DNA of 14,429 bases, taken from positions 1-14,429 of the forward strand of contig JAEWHB010000064.1 in assembly GCA_023388015.1 (NCBI GenBank). Direction: 5' to 3'. The DNA is from Bacteroidota bacterium. GTDB lineage: Bacteria > Bacteroidota > Bacteroidia > Flavobacteriales > Weeksellaceae. This document shows, piece after piece, positions 6,742 through 12,326 of this stretch. Position 1 is the stretch's first letter, and each line of letters opens with the position of its first letter. Under the pieces are notes generated by a model, which saw only the letters and a program-made list of their open reading frames with translations, was not told where the DNA came from and made no database searches. A program made the translations under genes and the position numbers.

Positions 6742-6828
6742 GAAATATAGGATTAAAAATTGGCGTTATAGCCTAAATCGAATTCTGATTGAAAATTAGT
6801 TTATACTATTAAACCAAAAACTAGAAAA

Positions 6829-7272
6829 ATGAAAAATTTGAAATTATTGTTCTTACCTCTTCTGCTAGTGGGATTTCTAAACGTTTCGTGTAATAACGAT
6901 GACGATTCTTCTGATAATAATGTCGATGTAATTGTGGGAAAATGGAAAGTCACAGACGTGTTTATGGGCGGTGTAAGTGTTTATGACCAAGTGTCTGAAG
7001 TTGCTTATTGCCCGTTGCAAAATGAGTATAACTTTATGAACGATTATTCTTTGCGAATAGACACATTTGTAGAGGGAATCGTTCCCGAAGCTTGTCTTCC
7101 GGGTGAACCTGAAACCGGCTCATGGTCGGAAAACAACGACGTTTATACGGTGACTTTTGATAATTCCGGAGAGAGCAGTAGTTCAACTATAAATCTCCAA
7201 GGCAACAATAAATTCACGACCGAAACCACTTTTGAAGGTCAGAATGTTGTGTTGGAATTCACACGACAATAA
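6829..7272 (+). CDS. Lipocalin-like outer-membrane lipoprotein
   Basis: A 147-residue predicted lipoprotein of unknown precise role. The N-terminus is a short basic start, a Leu-rich core and the lipobox-like NVSC, with Cys21 as the lipidated residue. It is followed at once by NNDDDSSDNN; acidic stretches right after the cysteine act as surface-export signals for lipoproteins in flavobacteria, so surface exposure is likely. The mature domain starts at VGKWKVTDVFMGG, continues with an EYNFMNDYSLRID strand and a GSWSENNDVYTV strand, and ends in LEFTRQ, the pattern of the small lipocalin-like beta barrels common in Bacteroidota. Cys61 and Cys89 could form a disulphide. The gene stands alone on the plus strand between divergent queG and the convergent ABC exporter; only 7 bp separate its stop from the exporter's. 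Confidence 0.82.
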   Translation: MKNLKLLFLPLLLVGFLNVSCNNDDDSSDNNVDVIVGKWKVTDVFMGGVSVYDQVSEVAYCPLQNEYNFMNDYSLRIDTFVEGIVPEACLPGEPETGSWSENNDVYTVTFDNSGESSSSTINLQGNNKFTTETTFEGQNVVLEFTRQ

Positions 7273-7279
7273 TTAAAAA

Positions 7280-9112
7280 TTAATCCAGATTTTGTAATCG
7301 GATTAAATTGGTGTAGATTCCATTTCTATCCAGGAGTTCGGCATGAGAGCCGGACTCTTTTATTTTGCCTTCTTCCATCACGATGATTTTATCTGCATTG
7401 ACAATGGTGGAAAGTCGGTGCGCAATGATAATCGAAGTCCGATTGGCCATCATATTGTCAAGCGCGTCCTGAACCAATTTTTCTGATTGGGTGTCAAGTG
7501 CAGAAGTGGCTTCGTCCAAAACCATAATCGGCGGATTTTTATAAACAGCTCTTGCAATGCTCAGTCTTTGTTTTTGTCCGCCCGATAGTTTGCCACCGCT
7601 TTCTCCTACCGATTCATCGTATTTATTGGGTAATTTTTCTACGAATTCTTCCGCATTGGCAATTTTAGAAGCCGAACTGACTTTTTGAACTGAAGGATTT
7701 TCATCACCCAAAGCAATATTGTTATAAACCGAATCATTGAACAAAATACTGTCTTGGGTTACGAGTCCAAATAGTTTTCTGTATTCTTTTAATTTAATAT
7801 CGCGAATGTCGATTCCATCAATCAGAATTCTTCCTTCGCGTACATCATAAAATCTCGTCACTAGATTGGCAATGGTAGATTTTCCGCTTCCCGAAGGGCC
7901 GACCAGCGCAACATTTTCTCCTTTTTTGATAATGAGATTGAAATCTTTGATGACATTTTTATCGTCGTATCCGAAACTCACATTCTGAAATTCGATTTTC
8001 TCTTTGAATTCCGGGAAATCAATGGCGTTTTCATTGTCTTTGATCAAAACCTGAGTATCCAGAAGTTCAAATATCCGATCGGCCGAAACTTGTCCTTTCT
8101 GAATGTCGGAAAGTGAACGCGAAAAACGTTTAATCGGATCAAGTAAAGTATAAAAAATCCCGATGTAGAAAATGAATTCAGAGCCTTTTAATCCGTTTCC
8201 TTCGAGGCTTAATTTTCCACCAAAAAACACAATCATTCCGATGGTAATCGCGCCCAGAAATTCGCTCGTCGGTGAGGCCAACGCACGTTTTTTCATTACT
8301 TTTTGAAGCAATTTCCGATACCGATTGATCGAAGCATCAAACCTTTTGGTAATCTGATCATCGGCATTGAAAATTTTGATGATTTTGAGTGAATTCAGGG
8401 TTTCGTCCACATAAGACATAATATTTCCCAATTCCACTTGGGCTTTTCCGGCATCGCGTTTCAGACTTTTTCCGATTAGTGAAATCAAAGTTCCCATAAT
8501 CGGGAAAACAATCAGCGCAAACAGTGTGAGTTGGAAACTTGTTATGAATAAGGCAGTTACAAATACGATGATCATAATCGGACTGCGGATGATTTCCACC
8601 AATCCGTTCAGAATATTTCCTTCCACTTCACCCACGTCACTTGAAATCCGTACGAGCATATCCCCTTTTTTCTTTTCGGTAAAATAAGAGACGGGAAGTG
8701 CCAGGATTTTATTGTGAATATCCACTCTGAAATCTCTTGAAACACCCGAACGCAAATCAATCAGGAAAAATTCAGACATATAGCTGAAAATATTTCGGAA
8801 GAAAAAGAGAATGATAAAAGAAACACATGATATCAAAAGAATTTTAATCGGACCACTTTCATCAGCCATTTGTTGCATAAAAAACGCCGAATAATCCGAA
8901 GCGAAATCTTTTAGTTCCAGGATTTTACCCGAATAAACCGGTTTTTCTGTAATAGGTTCTGATTTTTCATCAAAAAGAATGTTCAGAATCGGCATCATAA
9001 AAGCCAATGCCAGCACATTGAAAATCGCATACATAAAATTGCATACAATGGCAATGAAAAAAGACGAACGATAAGGTTTGGTATATTGAATTGCTCTTTT
9101 TAACAAGCTCAT
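7280..9112 (-). CDS. ABC exporter, fused permease and ATPase (MsbA-like)
   Basis: A 610-residue half-transporter that should dimerise in the inner membrane and export a lipid or hydrophobic compound. The N-terminal membrane domain has six likely helices at about residues 17-47, 88-118, 172-192, 194-214, 284-300 and 310-326. The ATPase domain begins near 372 and is complete: Walker A GPSGSGKST at 405-413, Q-loop VTQDS with Gln453, signature LSGGQ at 509-513, Walker B IMVLDE with Asp533/Glu534, and the H-loop His565 in IIAHRLS. Length and the strong signature fit the MsbA/ABCB group, which in Gram-negatives often flips lipid A or other lipids, but substrate cannot be read from sequence and no transport partner lies nearby. 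It is transcribed alone, divergent from purK. Confidence 0.93.
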   Translation of the reverse strand: MSLLKRAIQYTKPYRSSFFIAIVCNFMYAIFNVLALAFMMPILNILFDEKSEPITEKPVYSGKILELKDFASDYSAFFMQQMADESGPIKILLISCVSFIILFFFRNIFSYMSEFFLIDLRSGVSRDFRVDIHNKILALPVSYFTEKKKGDMLVRISSDVGEVEGNILNGLVEIIRSPIMIIVFVTALFITSFQLTLFALIVFPIMGTLISLIGKSLKRDAGKAQVELGNIMSYVDETLNSLKIIKIFNADDQITKRFDASINRYRKLLQKVMKKRALASPTSEFLGAITIGMIVFFGGKLSLEGNGLKGSEFIFYIGIFYTLLDPIKRFSRSLSDIQKGQVSADRIFELLDTQVLIKDNENAIDFPEFKEKIEFQNVSFGYDDKNVIKDFNLIIKKGENVALVGPSGSGKSTIANLVTRFYDVREGRILIDGIDIRDIKLKEYRKLFGLVTQDSILFNDSVYNNIALGDENPSVQKVSSASKIANAEEFVEKLPNKYDESVGESGGKLSGGQKQRLSIARAVYKNPPIMVLDEATSALDTQSEKLVQDALDNMMANRTSIIIAHRLSTIVNADKIIVMEEGKIKESGSHAELLDRNGIYTNLIRLQNLD

Positions 9113-9130
9113 TTAACGGTCAAATTTGAA

Positions 9131-9138
9131 CAAAGGTA
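9131..9138 (-). promoter_or_regulatory. Candidate -7 element (TACCTTTG) upstream of the ABC exporter
   Basis: The minus strand reads TACCTTTG, an exact TAnnTTTG match, 18 bp upstream of the exporter ATG. A TTG complement (CAA at 9166-9168) is present but at 27 bp, longer than the usual spacing, so the -33 part is uncertain. Confidence 0.45.
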
Positions 9139-9180
9139 ATAAAAGGAATTTCGATTTTCGAATTTCAACACCCGTAAATC

Positions 9181-9211
9181 TTGAAACTTTAAACTATAAG
9201 AATTAACTTCG
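9181..9211 (+). promoter_or_regulatory. Candidate purK promoter (TTG-N20-TAACTTCG)
   Basis: TTG at 9181-9183 and TAACTTCG at 9204-9211 are 20 bp apart. The -7 element differs from TAnnTTTG at one position. The purK ATG follows after only 4 bp, so a transcript from here would begin at or very near the start codon. Confidence 0.45.
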
Positions 9212-9215
9212 CAAT

Positions 9216-10352
9216 ATGATCAAAATAGGAATTCTCGGCGGCGGACAATTGGGCTATATGTTTTTACAAAATGCATTGCAATATCCTTATGAAATTCACA
9301 TACTGGATCCTTCCGCCAACGCACCTTGCGCCAAACATGCGCATCACTTTGTGCAAGGAGATTTCGCCGATTACCAGACGGTTCTTGATTTTGGGAAGGA
9401 TTTGGACGCCATCGGAATTGAGATTGAACACGTAAATGTAGAAGCGCTTCGTGAATTGAAAGCGCTGGGAAAAAGAATAGTTCCCGATCCCGAAACTTTG
9501 GCCATCATTCAGGATAAATCGGTTCAGAAAGCATTTTATGTGGACCATGACATTCCTACTGCGCCATATTTTGAACTGGATGATTGGAAAGAATTGATCT
9601 GTGTGGTTACCGAATTTCCCGTTTTTCAGAAAGCCAAAAAAGGCGGATACGACGGTAAAGGTGTTCAGCTTTTGAATTCCCGAAACGAAACAGAGAAAAT
9701 CCTTCGTGTTCCGGCCATTTATGAAACGCCTGCCGATTTGGACAAAGAAATTGCGGTGGTCGTGGTGGCCGACGGAAAAGGGAATCTTGTGAATTATCCC
9801 GTTGTGGAACTGGTTTTCAATCACGAATATAATTTATTGGATTATTTGTTGATGCCTTCGGAACTGGGAGAAGAAAAATCGCGGGAAGCAGAAGAAATCG
9901 CCCGAAAAGTAGTGGAGAAACTGAATTCGCCCGGCGTTTTTGCGGTGGAAATGTTTCTGAACAAAGACGGTTCCATTTGGGTAAACGAAACCGCTTGTCG
10001 TGTGCACAACAGCGGGCATTCAACCATTGAAGCAGCGCATAGTTCGCAATTTGATCAGATGCTTAGAACTTTGGCAGATTTGCCATTGGGTAGTACCGAA
10101 TTATTTTCAACTTCGGCGATGGTAAATTTGATTGGCGCTGAAGGCGAATCCGGATTGGCAGAAATTGAGAATCTTGACGAAATATTGAAAATTCCCGGTG
10201 TTTATCTTCATTGGTATGCCAAAGAAGAAACCCGTCCCGGTCGGAAGATGGGGCATATTGCATTGGTTGATAATAATTTAGGTCAACTTAAATCAAACAT
10301 TGACAAAGTAAATAAAACCGTTCGGGTAAAATCGGCAGGAAATAAAATCTAA
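9216..10352 (+). CDS. purK: N5-carboxyaminoimidazole ribonucleotide synthase
   Basis: PurK uses ATP and bicarbonate to carboxylate AIR to N5-CAIR in purine synthesis. The 378-residue protein opens with the nucleotide-binding loop GILGGGQLG at 5-13. It continues through the preATP-grasp domain (DAIGIEIEHVN) and shows the ATP-grasp lid FQKAKKGGYDGKGVQL at 137-151. The C-terminal core has VEMFLNKDGSIWVNE and HNSGH at 264-268. The residues just before HNSGH are ETACRV, where the E. coli enzyme has LAPRP; this may be a lineage variant and does not remove the HNSGH motif. The start at 9216 places the first beta strand where expected. It is followed 47 bp later by purE, the next enzyme in the pathway, and the two are probably cotranscribed. 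Confidence 0.95.
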   Translation: MIKIGILGGGQLGYMFLQNALQYPYEIHILDPSANAPCAKHAHHFVQGDFADYQTVLDFGKDLDAIGIEIEHVNVEALRELKALGKRIVPDPETLAIIQDKSVQKAFYVDHDIPTAPYFELDDWKELICVVTEFPVFQKAKKGGYDGKGVQLLNSRNETEKILRVPAIYETPADLDKEIAVVVVADGKGNLVNYPVVELVFNHEYNLLDYLLMPSELGEEKSREAEEIARKVVEKLNSPGVFAVEMFLNKDGSIWVNETACRVHNSGHSTIEAAHSSQFDQMLRTLADLPLGSTELFSTSAMVNLIGAEGESGLAEIENLDEILKIPGVYLHWYAKEETRPGRKMGHIALVDNNLGQLKSNIDKVNKTVRVKSAGNKI

Positions 10353-10373
10353 GTTAACAGCCAACTTTATACA

Positions 10374-10393
10374 TTGAACTTTAAACTTTAAAC
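10374..10393 (+). repeat. AACTTTA short tandem repeat between purK and purE
   Basis: The purK-purE gap contains AACTTTA twice in tandem, followed by a partial third unit, within TTGAACTTTAAACTTTAAAC. The core ACTTTAAACT also occurs upstream of purK at about 9186-9195. Such TTGAACTTT-like runs are, from memory, common in flavobacterial intergenic DNA. No hairpin or terminator is evident. Confidence 0.4.
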
Positions 10394-10399
10394 AAAAAT

Positions 10400-10915
10400 A
10401 TGGTAGGAATCATCATGGGAAGCGACAGTGATTTGCCGGTTATGAAACAGGCAGCTGAAATTCTGGACGAATTTGGAATCGATTACGAATTAACAATTGT
10501 TTCGGCACATCGTACGCCCGAGCGTATGTTTCAGTATGCAAAATCTGCAAAGGAACGCGGACTGAAAGTCATCATTGCCGGCGCTGGCGGTGCAGCTCAT
10601 TTACCCGGCATGGTGGCTTCCTTGACTTCGGTTCCTGTCATCGGTGTTCCGATTAAATCTTCCAATTCCATCGACGGCTGGGATTCTATTCTTTCGATTT
10701 TACAGATGCCAAACGGAATTCCGGTTGCAACAGTAGCTTTGAATGCAGCCAAAAATGCGGGAATTCTTGCCGGAAAAATGATTGGAAGTTTTGATGAAGA
10801 AATTTCGAATCAATTAATTGAATACCAGCAAAATTTAACCAAATCAGTTGAAGAGAAAATTGAAAAGGTCAAATGGGAATTCAAAAATGAGTTTGACCGG
10901 CATCAAGAGGAGTAA
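10400..10915 (+). CDS. purE: N5-carboxyaminoimidazole ribonucleotide mutase
   Basis: PurE (class I) moves the carboxyl group of N5-CAIR to carbon 4, giving CAIR, directly after PurK. The 171-residue product has the usual size, plus a slightly long charged C-terminal helix. Diagnostic segments are MGSDSDLPVM at residues 6-15 for phosphate binding, SAHRTPERM at 35-43 with the active-site His37, and AGAGGAAHLPGMVA at 60-73. VPVIGVPI and LQMPNGIPVATVAL follow. The enzyme acts as a cytoplasmic octamer. Presence of a dedicated PurK next to it supports the bacterial two-step route rather than a direct AIR carboxylase. The ATG at 10400 follows an A-rich leader with no Shine-Dalgarno site. Confidence 0.96.
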   Translation: MVGIIMGSDSDLPVMKQAAEILDEFGIDYELTIVSAHRTPERMFQYAKSAKERGLKVIIAGAGGAAHLPGMVASLTSVPVIGVPIKSSNSIDGWDSILSILQMPNGIPVATVALNAAKNAGILAGKMIGSFDEEISNQLIEYQQNLTKSVEEKIEKVKWEFKNEFDRHQEE

Positions 10916-10968
10916 AAAGTCTATCTTTAGAGATTGAACTCAATTTAGCTTAACTTTAATAGAATTTC

Positions 10969-10987
10969 CCTAACCTATCCTAACCTA
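10969..10987 (+). promoter_or_regulatory. Direct repeat CCTAACCTA x2, possible regulator binding site
   Basis: CCTAACCTA occurs at 10969-10977 and again at 10979-10987, a period of exactly 10 bp, or about one helical turn. It lies 30 to 48 bp upstream of the membrane-bound AraC-type regulator gene. AraC-family proteins often bind direct repeats, so an autoregulatory site is possible; this is inference only. Confidence 0.35.
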
Positions 10988-11016
10988 GAAAAAGCTGTTC
11001 ATTCAGTGTATTGGCT

Positions 11017-12195
11017 ATGTTATCGGTTATTGAATCATATTTTTCTGTATTGATGTTATTTGGAGCTTCTCAAGCTATACTTAGCATCTATTTGTTGTTG
11101 AAAGAAAAGCAAAAGCCTTTTTCCAACAATATTTTGGCTCTGCTTGTTTTTTCATGGGGATTTTCATGTTATTGGTTTTTTGCATTCATTGCCCAGAAGC
11201 CTTTTTTTAGTGTTACGGTAACTACTTTTATTGGTCCTATGTTGGCTTTGACTTTATTTCCGCCTGTATTTCTCTATGCGAAATATATGTTTCATGACTA
11301 TCCAAAATTCCAGAAATCAGATCATCTCCATTTTTTACCGATTTACGTATACATCCTTTTTACCCTTTATTTATACGCAATCAATGATTTTTCAATTGAA
11401 GAAATGCGGAACCATGAGTTATACAAATGGCGAAAAATAATATGTGCTTATTTGGCTACGCTCCAAGGTCCTTTTTACTTTATCAAAACCAATCAATTAC
11501 TGAAGTTAAGAGAAAGATCTCTGAAAGAAGAATATTCAGATATTGAAAGCCGTCAATTGGAATGGTTTAAAAAGATCAACATCAGTTTTGCAGTGGTTTT
11601 TATCATAGGAGGAATTTCAACTTTGATGAGAAGTTCTTTTTTGAATCCTTACCTTTTATACATGGGTTACCATGCGGTAATTGCCATCAGTTTATTTTAT
11701 ATAACGCTTATCATATATAAATATCCGGCAATTTTTAAAAAGAATGAAAATGTTTTAGGATTGTCACAAAATGTAGCTGTTTTAAATGTTCAGGAAGAAG
11801 TTGTTTCCCAAGTTAAACCAGATGTTTTGGAAGGAAATGAAGATTTGAAAGAAAAAGAAATCATAACAAAAATTGAAAAGGTGATGAAAGAAAAAAAATT
11901 ATACAGAAATCCGAATTTAAGTTTAAATGATTTGGCTTCGGCAATTTCTGAAAGTAGAAATGCCATCTCTTCAGCACTCAACAAAAATTTAAATAAGACA
12001 TTTTATAACTATATAAACGAGTTCCGAATCGAGGAGAGTAAGACGTTTTTATCAGATGAAAACATGCAGCATTTTTCAATCGAAGGAATTGCCACACAAT
12101 CTGGTTTTAAGTCCATGTCTGTATTTTACAAATTCTTTAAAGACATTGAAAGAGTCACACCATCTGTTTATAGAAAACAGTTTTTGAAGAATTAA
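11017..12195 (+). CDS. Membrane-bound AraC-family transcriptional regulator
   Basis: A 392-residue regulator with a membrane sensor half and a cytoplasmic DNA-binding half. Seven hydrophobic segments are visible at about residues 8-28, 37-57, 69-90, 104-122, 140-157, 188-205 and 212-234. A charged linker of about 60 residues follows, and then the AraC double helix-turn-helix: the first at 301-325 (LSLNDLASAISESRNAISSALN) and the second at 353-376 (FSIEGIATQSGFKSMSVFYKFF), ending with the family's TPSVYRKQF. No catalytic or known ligand-binding motif is seen in the membrane part. The start is taken as the ATG at 11017; a TTG at 11011 is in frame but less likely. Downstream on the same strand, 131 bp away, begins a large surface protein, which is the most obvious candidate target, though this is not shown. 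Confidence 0.85.
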   Translation: MLSVIESYFSVLMLFGASQAILSIYLLLKEKQKPFSNNILALLVFSWGFSCYWFFAFIAQKPFFSVTVTTFIGPMLALTLFPPVFLYAKYMFHDYPKFQKSDHLHFLPIYVYILFTLYLYAINDFSIEEMRNHELYKWRKIICAYLATLQGPFYFIKTNQLLKLRERSLKEEYSDIESRQLEWFKKINISFAVVFIIGGISTLMRSSFLNPYLLYMGYHAVIAISLFYITLIIYKYPAIFKKNENVLGLSQNVAVLNVQEEVVSQVKPDVLEGNEDLKEKEIITKIEKVMKEKKLYRNPNLSLNDLASAISESRNAISSALNKNLNKTFYNYINEFRIEESKTFLSDENMQHFSIEGIATQSGFKSMSVFYKFFKDIERVTPSVYRKQFLKN

Positions 12196-12260
12196 TTAAT
12201 TGTAAATCAATAAAATGATTATTATACATATTCGTTTGGGACGAAACGGAGTTGTAAAAT

Positions 12261-12291
12261 TTGGGAAGACGACGCCAAACCAATTAATTTG
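12261..12291 (+). promoter_or_regulatory. Possible promoter of the large surface-protein gene
   Basis: TTG at 12261-12263 and TTAATTTG at 12284-12291 lie 20 bp apart. The second element misses the TAnnTTTG consensus at one position. The leader would be about 30 bases. The region also contains TTTGGGA twice (12235-12241 and 12260-12266) and short dyads CGTTT/AAACG and TTTGG/CCAAA. Confidence 0.3.
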
Positions 12292-12326
12292 TTGCTTATA
12301 AATACTTCATTAAAAATTTTATAAAA

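Noticed and set aside
9264..9824. 186-codon open frame antisense to purK
   Set aside because: It is wholly inside purK and has no recognisable domain, so purK is the real gene.
10351..10367. AAGTT/AACTT hairpin just after purK as a terminator
   Set aside because: The stem is five weak pairs in AT-rich DNA with no T-tract, and purE follows closely in the same pathway.
12231..12248. CGTTT/AAACG hairpin after the membrane regulator as a terminator
   Set aside because: The stem is only 5 bp and no T-tract follows.
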